Both the position numbers and the translations under genes were made by a program. The notes under the pieces were generated by a model. The model saw nothing but the letters and a program-made list of their open reading frames with translations. It searched no databases and was not told where the DNA came from. From Streptomyces cellulosae (GTDB lineage Bacteria; Actinomycetota; Actinomycetes; Streptomycetales; Streptomycetaceae): a stretch of 38,072 bases of DNA. Below, one piece after another: positions 28,777 to 36,652 of the stretch. The stretch lies in contig NZ_JOEV01000060.1 in assembly GCF_000721105.1 (NCBI RefSeq), positions 1-38,072 of the forward strand. Direction: 5' to 3'. The first letter of the stretch is position 1. Every line of letters begins with the position of its first letter.

Positions 28777-29820
28777 TCAGTGCGCCCGCACCAGGCCCTT
28801 CGGGACCAGGTGCTGGGCGAGGAGTTCGTCGCGGACCAGGCTCGCGTAGACGGTGGCCCCGTGGACGGACGTGTGGGTGTTGTCCCGTTTCTCGTTGTAC
28901 AGATACAGCGCCTTGGAGCCCTCGACGCCCAGCGACTCCACGACCGCCTTCGTCTTCGCCGTCAGGTCGATCAGCGGGACGTCCTCGGCGGCGGCGACCG
29001 AGCGGATCACCTCGGGATGGTTCACGCCGAGACCGTTGACCAGGAGTGCGGTGCCGTTGTTCAGCGTGCCGTCGGTGTTGAACCAGCGGCGCACGATCGG
29101 GGTGACCAGGACGGGGCTGCCGCCCTTGTCCCGTACGCCCGCCACCAACGTCTCCAGGTTCGCCCGGTAGGTCACCTCGTCGGTTGTCTTGTCGTTGTGG
29201 GCGAGTTGGATCAGGACCAGGTCACCACGGTGGATCTGCGGCTGAACCGTGGCCCACAGTTGGGGGTTCCCCAGATACGTCACCGTACTCTCGCCGGAAT
29301 CCGCGTAGTTGGCGACGGACAGACCCTGGCTCAGGTACTGCGGCAGCTGCTGGCCCCAGCCGGTGTAGGGGTCGGCGGGCTGGTCGCAGACCGTGGAGTC
29401 GCCGACGAGGAAGATCTGGCGGGCGTGCCTGGCGGGGGTCACGCGGATGCCGGCGAGAGCGGGTGCCGAGCCGCCGAGTGCGAGGTCCAGGCCGGGGGTG
29501 CCCTCGGCCCCGGTCGGCTCGCCCTCCGGGGTGCGGACGTTCACGGTGAAGCTGCGGGCGGCCCGCTTCCCCGCCGGAACCGATGTCTCGGGAAGCAGCG
29601 CGCGCCGGGTCTCCCCGCTGACGCTGGTGCTCGACCCGGTCTCGCCGCCGAGGAGGACCCGCACGTCGTACGTGCCGGGCGGGACGTCGAAGTGGCAGGC
29701 GGTGGCGGTGCAGTTCTCGATGCCCAGGGGGCGCTGACCGGCGTGTGCATGGGCCGGTACGGCGATCGCGCCGGCGCTCAATGTCAGCGCCGCCAGCACG
29801 GCGAGGTTGAAACGTCTCAT
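28777..29820 (-). CDS. Secreted rhamnogalacturonan acetylesterase, CE12/SGNH hydrolase
   Basis: This 347-residue protein has a Sec signal (RRFNLAVLAALTLSAGAIA, cleavage near AHA). A small beta domain (about 30-130) precedes an SGNH catalytic domain with block I GDSTVCD (catalytic Ser142), GWGQQLP, block III QLAHND and block V DNTHTSVHGA supplying Asp and His. That combination is characteristic of CE12 enzymes such as rhamnogalacturonan acetylesterase, which removes acetyl groups from the pectin backbone. The ATG lies at 29820 behind GGAGGAGCCGT. It is divergent from the PL4 rhamnogalacturonan lyase, so deacetylation would help the lyase. Confidence 0.9.
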   Translation of the reverse strand: MRRFNLAVLAALTLSAGAIAVPAHAHAGQRPLGIENCTATACHFDVPPGTYDVRVLLGGETGSSTSVSGETRRALLPETSVPAGKRAARSFTVNVRTPEGEPTGAEGTPGLDLALGGSAPALAGIRVTPARHARQIFLVGDSTVCDQPADPYTGWGQQLPQYLSQGLSVANYADSGESTVTYLGNPQLWATVQPQIHRGDLVLIQLAHNDKTTDEVTYRANLETLVAGVRDKGGSPVLVTPIVRRWFNTDGTLNNGTALLVNGLGVNHPEVIRSVAAAEDVPLIDLTAKTKAVVESLGVEGSKALYLYNEKRDNTHTSVHGATVYASLVRDELLAQHLVPKGLVRAH

Positions 29821-29883
29821 ACGGCTCCTCCGGCAGTTCCGCGACGGGACGACAGGACCTGGCCGCTGGACCGTACCGCTCCT

Positions 29884-29897
29884 GGCAAGCGCTTTCT
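29884..29897. promoter_or_regulatory. Candidate LacI-type operator
   Basis: GGCAAGCGCTTTCT is centred on the palindrome AAGCGCTT with a central CG, like LacI-family boxes controlling carbohydrate genes in actinobacteria. It lies between the divergent acetylesterase and lyase genes. No LacI-family gene is in the window. Confidence 0.4.
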
Positions 29898-29938
29898 AGA
29901 CCTCACGCCGATTTCACAAGATTGCCAACCTCCAGCGA

Positions 29939-29958
29939 GCGAAAGCCCTTTCGCGAAA
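29939..29958. promoter_or_regulatory. Nested palindromes upstream of the PL4 lyase
   Basis: GCGAAAG (29939-29945) and CTTTCGC (29948-29954) are inverted arms around CC, and overlap a perfect palindrome TTTCGCGAAA (29949-29958). Together they form a compact candidate operator about 65-85 bases upstream of the lyase start. Confidence 0.45.
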
Positions 29959-30021
29959 TCGATTCAACTGTCACCCTGCCAATCACCGCACCCCCACACC
30001 TCCCGAAGGAGGCACCCCCAC

Positions 30022-31701
30022 ATGTCCGGATCCGTGAACAGACCGGTCCGTCGCCGCACCTTCGTCCTCGGCACCGCGGCCGCCGCAGGCACGGCCGCGC
30101 TCGCCGGGCCGCTCGCCCAGACCGCGTCCGCGGCGGCCTTCGGTTACCGCGACGACGGCTCGAACTACGTCGTCGACACCGGCGCCAACCTCGTCTTCAA
30201 GGTCAGCAAGACCAACGGCGACCTGACCTCGCTGGTCTACCGCGGCACGGAGTACCAGGGTTACGGCGGCAAGAACTCGCACATCGAGTCCGGCCTCGGC
30301 ACCTCCACCGTGAGCATCAAGCAGTCCGGCACGACGATCCTGATCTCGGTCGCGTACGGCACACTGAAGCACTACTACGCGGCCCGCAGCGGCGAGAACA
30401 ACGTCTACCTGTGGACCAACAAGGCCGACGACTCGGTCTCGGCGACCCGCTACATCCTGCGCGTCAACGCGGGCAAGTTCCTCAACGACGAGCCCGACTC
30501 CTACACCTACGCGCCCACCACCATCGAGGCCTCGGACGTCTTCGCGAAGTCCGACGGCCAGACCCGGTCGAAGCACTACGCGAAGGCCCGGGTCGTCGAC
30601 TACAACTACGTCGGCTGGACCACCGGCAGCGTCGGCCTGTACATCGTGCGCTCCCACCACGAGAAGGCCTCCGGCGGCCCCTTCTACCGCTCCCTCCTGC
30701 GCCACCAGAGCGCGGACGGCGGCGGGCTCTACGAGATCCTGTACTACGGCGAGAACCAGACGGAGGCCCAGCGCTTCGGTCTCCAGGGCCCCTACGTCAT
30801 CGCCTTCACGGACGGCGGCGCCCCCTCCTCCTCCCTGTACCCGGGCACCCTCACCACCTCGTGGGCGGACTCGCTCGGAATCTCCGGGTACGTCGCCTCG
30901 GGCGGCCGGGGCAAGGTCGCCGGCGTCGGCATCACCGGGCGGAACACGGCCTACCCCTACACGGTCGGGCTCGCCAACTCCGCCGCCCAGCACTGGGGTT
31001 CGGCCCGGTCCTCGGACGGCTACTTCTCCATCGGCGGTGTCCTTCCGGGGACATACACACTGACCGTCTTCAAGGGTGAACTCGCCGTCTACACCAGCTC
31101 GGTGAGCGTCAGCGCGGGCGGGACGACCACCCTCAACTCCATCGCGATCCCGTCCTCGAACGACCCGAGCAACGCGAGCGCGATCTGGCGCATCAACGAC
31201 TGGAACGGCACGCCCAGCGGTTTCAAGAACGCCGACCTGATGACGTACGCCCATCCGTCCGACGTCCGGGCCGCCTCCTGGACCGGCAACGTCGTCATCG
31301 GCAGCGGCACCGAGACCTCGGCCTTCCCCTGCTACCTGTGGAAGGACGTCAACAGCGGCATCATCGTCTACTTCAAGCTGACGGCCGCCCAGGCCGCCGC
31401 CGCGCACACCCTGCGCATCGGCGTGACGACGGCCTACGCCAACGGCCGACCGCAGGTCGTCATCAACGACACCTGGACCTCCGCCGTCCCCTCACCGCCC
31501 ACCCAGCCGAGCACCCGGTCACTGACCGTGGGCTCGTACCGGGGCAACAACAACACGTTCACCTACAGCGTGCCGGCGTCCGCCTGGCTGGCGGACACCA
31601 GCGCCTACAACACGCTGAAGATCTACGTGGCGAGCGGTTCGGGGAGCACGTCCTATCTCAGTGCGGGCACGTCGATCGACGCGATCGACCTGCTGGCGTG
31701 A
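30022..31701 (+). CDS. Secreted rhamnogalacturonan lyase, polysaccharide lyase family 4
   Basis: This 559-residue protein has a Tat signal (RRRTFVLGTAAAAGTAALA, cleaved near ASA). A beta-sandwich catalytic domain occupies about residues 40-290 (starting FGYRDDGSNYVVDTGANLVF, with NGDLTSLVYRGTEYQG), followed by a fibronectin-III-like domain (about 295-375, DGYFSIGGVLPGTYTLTVF) and a C-terminal CBM-like domain (about 390-559, WRINDWNGTPSGFKNAD). This three-domain plan is that of PL4 rhamnogalacturonan lyases, which cleave Rha-alpha-1,4-GalA bonds by beta-elimination. ATG 30022 has GAAGGAGG upstream. Its stop is only 12 bases from the convergent GH43 gene, with no clear terminator between. Confidence 0.92.
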   Translation: MSGSVNRPVRRRTFVLGTAAAAGTAALAGPLAQTASAAAFGYRDDGSNYVVDTGANLVFKVSKTNGDLTSLVYRGTEYQGYGGKNSHIESGLGTSTVSIKQSGTTILISVAYGTLKHYYAARSGENNVYLWTNKADDSVSATRYILRVNAGKFLNDEPDSYTYAPTTIEASDVFAKSDGQTRSKHYAKARVVDYNYVGWTTGSVGLYIVRSHHEKASGGPFYRSLLRHQSADGGGLYEILYYGENQTEAQRFGLQGPYVIAFTDGGAPSSSLYPGTLTTSWADSLGISGYVASGGRGKVAGVGITGRNTAYPYTVGLANSAAQHWGSARSSDGYFSIGGVLPGTYTLTVFKGELAVYTSSVSVSAGGTTTLNSIAIPSSNDPSNASAIWRINDWNGTPSGFKNADLMTYAHPSDVRAASWTGNVVIGSGTETSAFPCYLWKDVNSGIIVYFKLTAAQAAAAHTLRIGVTTAYANGRPQVVINDTWTSAVPSPPTQPSTRSLTVGSYRGNNNTFTYSVPASAWLADTSAYNTLKIYVASGSGSTSYLSAGTSIDAIDLLA

Positions 31702-31713
31702 CCTGATGTGCCG

Positions 31714-33123
31714 TCATGTCCCGCGCGTCCACTGCTGGTTGGTGCCACCGTTGCAGGTGTACGTGATGACGGCGGCGCCGTTGGCGGTGGACGCGCCGTT
31801 CACGTCCAGGCACTTGCCGGTCGCGCGGGACGTGAGGTTGACGTAGGAGCCGGTGGTGGTCAGCGACCACTGCTGGGCGGTGGAGGAGGAGCAGTTCTCC
31901 TGGGTGACCGTGCTCGCGTTCTCCTGCACGCACAGGGAGCTGTTCCTGACCGCCAGCTGGTAGTAGCCGCTGCCCACCGACTTGAACCAGTACTTCTGGT
32001 TGGCGCCGCCGTTGCAGTCGTACTGCTTGATCTGCGCGCCCTGCCACAGGGACTGGCTGGTCACGTCGGCGCACTTCGAGGAGTGCCGGGCGATCAGCGT
32101 GTTGTACGTGGCGCTCGTGCCGCTGATCGTGCCGGCGGCCGTGTCGACGGTGACCTCCGGCGACCAGGACATGGACATCGAGGTGGAGCTCGGGAAGGTC
32201 AGCGGCAGCCACACGTACCGCGAGTCGTTGACCGTCCCGCCGAAGGAGTTGCCCCAGCGGTCGCCCAGGTACAGGTAGGAGGTGCCCGAACTGCCCTGCA
32301 CGGGAAGGACGTACGCGGTCTGGGAGCCGTACGCCGTGGAGTCGCCGACGTTGGTCATCGCCGACCAGGGACCCGCGAGGGAGGTGGCGGTCGCGTACTG
32401 CTGCTGGTTGGGGTTCCAGCCGGTCGCTGCCGAGGTGAGCATGAAGTAGACGTTGCCCCGCTTGAACAGCGCCGGGGCCTCGCGGTGGCCGCCGGGCCAG
32501 GGGTTGGCCACCAGGCTCGCGATGCCGGTGTAGTCGGCGGTGAGCTTGTAGATCTGCAGGTCGTAGTTGTCGCGGGCGGCGGAGGCCATGTAGCCGGTGC
32601 CGTCGGTGTCCACAAAGACCGTGATGTCACGGGACATGTGCTGGCCGAGCGGGCGGAAGCTGCCCTGCCAGGTGTAGGTGCCGTCGACGGTGCTCGACAC
32701 GGCGACGGCGGCGCGGGCCTCGCTGTAGTCGGTGCCGTTCTCCTTGTGCATCCACATCACGAACGTGCCGGTGGCCGCGTTGTACATGACCTTCGGCCGC
32801 TCGATGTTGGCGGTGGCCAGCTCGGAGGAGCTCGACTGGGTCAGGACGTGGTTCCTGAACTCCCAGTTCTTCAGGTCTGTGGAGCGATAGGCGTCCACGT
32901 ACCGGAAGGTGTTGTCGGCGTTGCGGTTCTCACCGAACCAGTAGTAGTAGGTCCCGACCTTGATGACTCCGCCGCCGTGGGCGTGCACGGGGTTGCCCGA
33001 CGGGTCGGTGAACTGGGTGCCGTTGGTGATCGTCTGGGGTGCGGCCTGGGCCGGTCCGGCGGTGGCCAGGGCGCCGAGCAGCGCCAGGCAGAGGGCGAGC
33101 AGAGCAGCGTAGGCACGTCTCAT
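31714..33123 (-). CDS. Secreted GH43 (subfamily 24-like) exo-beta-1,3-galactanase-like enzyme with ricin lectin domain
   Basis: This 469-residue protein has a Sec signal (RRAYAALLALCLALLGALA, cleaved near AQA). The five-bladed catalytic domain (about 30-330) begins with VHAHGGGVIKVGTYYYWFGENR in parts (HAHGGGVI, YYWFGENR) and carries IERPK (Glu108), REAPALF (Glu215) and SQTAYVL (Gln268), residues conserved in exo-beta-1,3-galactanases that use Glu and Gln in place of the usual catalytic base. A ricin-type CBM13 domain (about 335-469) has the repeats QKYWF, QQWSL and QQWTR. ATG 33123 is preceded by AGGAGA inside the end of the upstream gene, with one base between stop and start, so the two GH43 genes are coupled. 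Likely substrate: arabinogalactan side chains. Confidence 0.9.
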   Translation of the reverse strand: MRRAYAALLALCLALLGALATAGPAQAAPQTITNGTQFTDPSGNPVHAHGGGVIKVGTYYYWFGENRNADNTFRYVDAYRSTDLKNWEFRNHVLTQSSSSELATANIERPKVMYNAATGTFVMWMHKENGTDYSEARAAVAVSSTVDGTYTWQGSFRPLGQHMSRDITVFVDTDGTGYMASAARDNYDLQIYKLTADYTGIASLVANPWPGGHREAPALFKRGNVYFMLTSAATGWNPNQQQYATATSLAGPWSAMTNVGDSTAYGSQTAYVLPVQGSSGTSYLYLGDRWGNSFGGTVNDSRYVWLPLTFPSSTSMSMSWSPEVTVDTAAGTISGTSATYNTLIARHSSKCADVTSQSLWQGAQIKQYDCNGGANQKYWFKSVGSGYYQLAVRNSSLCVQENASTVTQENCSSSTAQQWSLTTTGSYVNLTSRATGKCLDVNGASTANGAAVITYTCNGGTNQQWTRGT

Positions 33124-33124
33124 C

Positions 33125-34213
33125 TCAGGCACTCTCCTTGACGGTTGCTGTGGCCGTGTCCGCCACGGGGATGCCGAAGTCCGGGGTGCCATCCCGATTC
33201 CAGCCCAGCTTCTGGACGCGGGTGTGTCGGTTGGGGTCGTTCAGCGGGTCGCCGACGATCTCCTTGTACTGGCGGGCGTGGTAGACGAGGACGTCGGTGC
33301 GGCCGTCCTCGGTGACCGTGAAGCAGTTGTGCCCCGGGCCGTACTGCTTGGTGGTGTCGTTGCTGGTGAAGACGGGCGTCGGGGACTTGGCCCAGCTCGC
33401 CGGGTTCATCAGGTCGCTGTCGGCATCGGCGGTCAGCAGGCCCATGCAGTAGTGCCAGTCGGTGGCGCTGGCGGAGTACGACATGAACAGGCGGCCGTTG
33501 CGGGCGATGACCGAGGGGCCCTCGTTGACCTTGTAGCCGATGGTCTCCCAGTCGTACTCGGGTGTCGACAGGCGTATTTGAGGGCCCGTCAGGGTCCACG
33601 GGTTCGCCATCTTCGACAGCCACAGGGCGGTGTTGTTGCCCATGTCGGGCTCGTGCTGGGCCCAGGCGAGGTAGCGGGTGCCGCGGTGGGTGAACGTGGT
33701 GGCGTCGAGGGAGAAGGTCTCCCAGGCCGTCTTGATCTGGCCGCGCTCGGTCCAGGCGCCCTTGAAGGGGTCGCGGTGCGCGTTCTCCAGGACCCAGATG
33801 CGGATGTCCCACACGCTCTCGGCGGGCGCGGAGGCGAAGTAGATGTACCACTTGCCGCCGATGCGGTGGATCTCCGGCGCCCAGATGTGGGCGCCCATCG
33901 GGCCCGTGGCGTGCTTCGTCCAGATGACGGACTCGGCGGCGGTCGCGAGGCCGTTCAGGGTGCGGGAGCGGCGCAGGACGATGCGGTCGTACTCGGGAAC
34001 GGTCGCCGTGAAGTAGTAGAAGCCGTCGGCGTGCCGGTGGATGTGCGGGTCGGCGCGGTTGCGGACGAGCGGGTTCACCAAGGGGGGCGCCTTCTGGGTC
34101 GGGGCGGCGTGGGCGATGCCCGGCGGCACCGCCGCCAGGGCGCCCGCGGCCAGGGCTCCCTTCAGCAGCAGTCGGCGGTGGGGATCTTCGGGCAGGTCGT
34201 TGTCGCGGCTCAT
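33125..34213 (-). CDS. Secreted GH43 (subfamily 26-like) exo-1,5-alpha-L-arabinofuranosidase-like enzyme
   Basis: This 362-residue protein has a Tat-type signal (HRRLLLKGALAAGALAAVP, cleaved near AHA; Arg13-Arg14). The five-bladed propeller shows RADPHIH with general base Asp55, SLDATTF with pKa-modulating Asp170 and NEGPSVI with the acid Glu231, plus HIWAPEIHRIGGKWYIY. The overall pattern, including DGFYYFTATVPEYDRIVLRRS (cited in parts: FYYFTATVPEYD), resembles the arabinan-acting GH43_26 enzymes of streptomycetes. ATG 34213 follows GAGAGGCAGCCGT. It is the first gene of a two-gene operon and would trim arabinose from arabinan before the galactanase acts. It is divergent from the surface-protein gene. 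Confidence 0.92.
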   Translation of the reverse strand: MSRDNDLPEDPHRRLLLKGALAAGALAAVPPGIAHAAPTQKAPPLVNPLVRNRADPHIHRHADGFYYFTATVPEYDRIVLRRSRTLNGLATAAESVIWTKHATGPMGAHIWAPEIHRIGGKWYIYFASAPAESVWDIRIWVLENAHRDPFKGAWTERGQIKTAWETFSLDATTFTHRGTRYLAWAQHEPDMGNNTALWLSKMANPWTLTGPQIRLSTPEYDWETIGYKVNEGPSVIARNGRLFMSYSASATDWHYCMGLLTADADSDLMNPASWAKSPTPVFTSNDTTKQYGPGHNCFTVTEDGRTDVLVYHARQYKEIVGDPLNDPNRHTRVQKLGWNRDGTPDFGIPVADTATATVKESA

Positions 34214-34239
34214 ACGGCTGCCTCTCGCGGGGGGACGAG

Positions 34240-34295
34240 ATATCTGTCGTCCGGGATGCCGAACGACATCTGTCATTACGAACGCTTACGAACGC
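34240..34295. promoter_or_regulatory. Repeat cluster in the divergent promoter region
   Basis: TTACGAACGC occurs at 34276-34285 and again at 34286-34295, a perfect 10-bp tandem pair. To the left, ATATCTGTCGT (34240-34250) and ACATCTGTCAT (34266-34276) are direct repeats 26 bp apart, and TGTCGT / ACGACA form an inverted pair. The cluster lies just upstream of the GH43 operon and of the surface protein, a likely shared regulatory region. Confidence 0.5.
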
Positions 34296-34398
34296 CGAAA
34301 AGGTATGGGTGTGTTACGCGGAGGTCAACGGGTCGGACGAGACAAAAGAGGCCGGTGTTTTTCCGTTATCGGTCGGCAGGCCCGTCCGTCTCCGGTCC

Positions 34399-36495
34399 GT
34401 GCGCAGCCATACCCACAAGACAGCAGCGGCCGTCGGCGCCCTCGCGGCGGCGGCCTGGATGCTCACCGCTCCCCCGGCCACGGCCGCCGGAGCCCGGGAC
34501 GTCACCGCCGACGTACTCGCCGACCGGGACGTGACGCTCACCGGCGACACGGTCGTCACCGTGCCGTCGGGGACGACGACGTACGACGGCGTCTTCCGCG
34601 GCGAGGGCACCCTGACCGTGCGCGGCGGCGGGACGCTGGTGCTGACCCGGGACAGCGACTTCACGCTGCCGGCGTCCCGGCAACGGCAACGCGTGTCGAT
34701 ACCGGGCGGCAACCACCCGTACGTCACCACGTCCGCCCCGGACCCGCCCGCGATCACGGTCGTGCGGGGCGCGACCCTGCAGTACGGCAACGGCGGTACG
34801 ACCGGCCTGATCGGCCACTTCCCGTACAACACCCCCGCGTTCCGGCTCAACCAGGACAACATCCGGGTCGACGGCACCCTGCGGCTGTCCCTGAGGAGCG
34901 CCTACAACCTCGGCACCGTCAGCGGCTCCGGACTGCTCACCCAGCCCAGGTTCCTCTGGGGCACCTGGGACCTGTCGGGCACCCACCCGTTCTCCGGGGT
35001 GATCGACAACGGCACGCAGGTCAACGCCGGACGGCCCGAGTACGCGACCTCGCTGCCGAACGTGCGCAAGGTCCTCAACCAGGGCACCTGGACCGTGGAC
35101 ACCCCACTGGGCCGGACCGTCACCATGGGCATGGACTTCTACCAGCGCGAGTACGGCAGTGACATCAACGTCCAGTCCCGGCCGGGCGGCAAGGTGATCC
35201 TGACCGGCCAGTACAGCTGGTCGGACCGGGGCGGCGACACCGATCCCTCGCTCAGCGACCCCGCGCTCAACTGGACGCCCGCCCGGAAGAACGTCAACAA
35301 GCGCGGCACCAACATCAAGGGCGCGGACGTCCAGTGGGGCGACGGCACCACCCACCGGATCTTCATGCCGGGCACCGCCGAGACCGTCTACATCAACCTG
35401 CTCGCCGCCCGCTCCCGTTCGAGGCTCACCTTCGACTACGACGGCCCGGTCACCCTGGGAGCCCCCATCGGCGGCGGCAAGTACCACGACACGCTGTCCG
35501 CGCCCGGCGCCGGCGACATCGTGATCGCCGGGACACGCGGCAACGACGTGACCTTCGCGGCGCGGCAGTACTACGACGGCTCGACCACCGTCGAGAAGGG
35601 CGCCGTGCTGCGGCTGGGGTCGGCGCAGGGTGACGGCTCCCTGCTGACGGGCACCGCGCGGCGGCGGGTGGTGAACGACGGGAGGCTCGTCGTGGCCAAC
35701 GCGCGGACCCCGGTCCTTCTGGCGCAGGTGAGCGGAAGCGGTGCGTTCGCGCAGTCGGGGGCGGCGACCACGACACTGACGGGCAGCGCGGTGACGTACA
35801 CCGGGACCACGACGGTCACGAAAGGCACGCTCGCGTTGCGGCAGGGCGCGACTCTCGTGCACAGCAAGGCGATTCGGCTCACCTCGTCCGGTGCGCGGCT
35901 GGACGCCGGGGCGGCCGGGCTGCGGGTGGCGACCGCGCTGAGCGGCAAGGGCACGGTGAAGGGGGCCGTGACGAACGAGGGGGTCGTCGCGAGCGGGCTC
36001 ACCGTCGTCGGGGGCTACACGCAGCGGGCCCAGGGCGAACTGGTTCTGCGGGACCGGCCGTTGAAGGTGACGGGTGTGGTGCGGCTGGGCGGGGAGCTGG
36101 ATCTGGCGGCCGCCGGGGCCGACCCCCCGCGTGAGATCACGGTGCTCGATCACGCGGGGAGCGCGAGGACGACGGGCGTGTTCAAGGGGCTCGAGGAGGG
36201 AACGAAGGTCGAACTCGCCGACACGACCTACCGGATCAGCTACAAGGGCGGCGACGGGAACGACGTGGTGCTCAGCGCCGTGGCCGCACGGGCGACGCCC
36301 AGTGGCCGAGCGCCCGCCGTGTCCGGGGGCGCCGGTCCGGTCGCCGAGCCGCGTACCGCGAGCGCGGAGAGCGATGGGCTGGGCTGGTGGCCGTACCTGC
36401 TCTCCGTGGGGCTGCTCATCGGGCTGGTGCTGCCGGTGACGATGCGCGGGAAGGGCGGCCGACGGCGGGGCGGGCGGCACGCGTCACAGGGATAG
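34399..36495 (+). CDS. Secreted, membrane-anchored protein with autotransporter-type beta-strand repeats
   Basis: From GTG 34399 the protein has 698 residues and a normal Sec signal (RSHTHKTAAAVGALAAAAW, cleaved near ATAA), but there is no nearby RBS. A GTG at 34309, behind AAAAGG, would give 728 residues and a long charged leader including a TTA codon. The mature part is a beta-rich, Gly/Thr-rich protein: an early RGEGTLTVRGGGTLVL unit, a middle region with FLWGTWDL and QYSWSDRGGDTDPS, and two autotransporter-associated repeats (STTVEKGAVLRLGSA, TTTVTKGTLALRQGATL). A C-terminal helix WWPYLLSVGLLIGLVLPVT ends in a basic tail, without LPXTG. It is probably a surface beta-helix that binds or cleaves a polysaccharide; its enzyme activity is unknown. 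Confidence 0.88.
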   Translation: MRSHTHKTAAAVGALAAAAWMLTAPPATAAGARDVTADVLADRDVTLTGDTVVTVPSGTTTYDGVFRGEGTLTVRGGGTLVLTRDSDFTLPASRQRQRVSIPGGNHPYVTTSAPDPPAITVVRGATLQYGNGGTTGLIGHFPYNTPAFRLNQDNIRVDGTLRLSLRSAYNLGTVSGSGLLTQPRFLWGTWDLSGTHPFSGVIDNGTQVNAGRPEYATSLPNVRKVLNQGTWTVDTPLGRTVTMGMDFYQREYGSDINVQSRPGGKVILTGQYSWSDRGGDTDPSLSDPALNWTPARKNVNKRGTNIKGADVQWGDGTTHRIFMPGTAETVYINLLAARSRSRLTFDYDGPVTLGAPIGGGKYHDTLSAPGAGDIVIAGTRGNDVTFAARQYYDGSTTVEKGAVLRLGSAQGDGSLLTGTARRRVVNDGRLVVANARTPVLLAQVSGSGAFAQSGAATTTLTGSAVTYTGTTTVTKGTLALRQGATLVHSKAIRLTSSGARLDAGAAGLRVATALSGKGTVKGAVTNEGVVASGLTVVGGYTQRAQGELVLRDRPLKVTGVVRLGGELDLAAAGADPPREITVLDHAGSARTTGVFKGLEEGTKVELADTTYRISYKGGDGNDVVLSAVAARATPSGRAPAVSGGAGPVAEPRTASAESDGLGWWPYLLSVGLLIGLVLPVTMRGKGGRRRGGRHASQG

Positions 36496-36498
36496 GGC

Positions 36499-36524
36499 CC
36501 GAGCGGACGCCGACGCCCGCTCGG
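36499..36524 (+). terminator. Hairpin after the surface protein gene
   Basis: CCGAGCGG (36499-36506) pairs with CCGCTCGG (36517-36524) around ten bases, starting four bases after the TAG stop. Confidence 0.65.
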
Positions 36525-36542
36525 CGGCTTCTCCTCGCGCCC

Positions 36543-36616
36543 GCGCCCGCGCGGGCCGGCAGTGTCCTCCATCTGCTGCGCCGCCTCGGCGAGCCTCGCG
36601 CCCGCGCGGGCCGGCA
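36543..36616. repeat. Two 19-bp direct repeats with palindromic cores
   Basis: GCGCCCGCGCGGGCCGGCA occurs at 36543-36561 and 36598-36616, a 55-bp period, between the convergent surface-protein and permease genes. Each contains the self-complementary CCCGCGCGGG. A minus-strand frame across it (ending MPARAGARLAEAAQQ-like) has no RBS and is not called. Confidence 0.7.
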
Positions 36617-36652
36617 TCAGCGCGGTGAGCCGGCCGTGGAGGGCACCCAGGG

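Noticed and set aside
36360..36495. Sortase (LPXTG) anchor on the surface protein
   Set aside because: The C-terminus has a hydrophobic helix and a basic tail but no LPXTG, LAXTG or similar motif before it.
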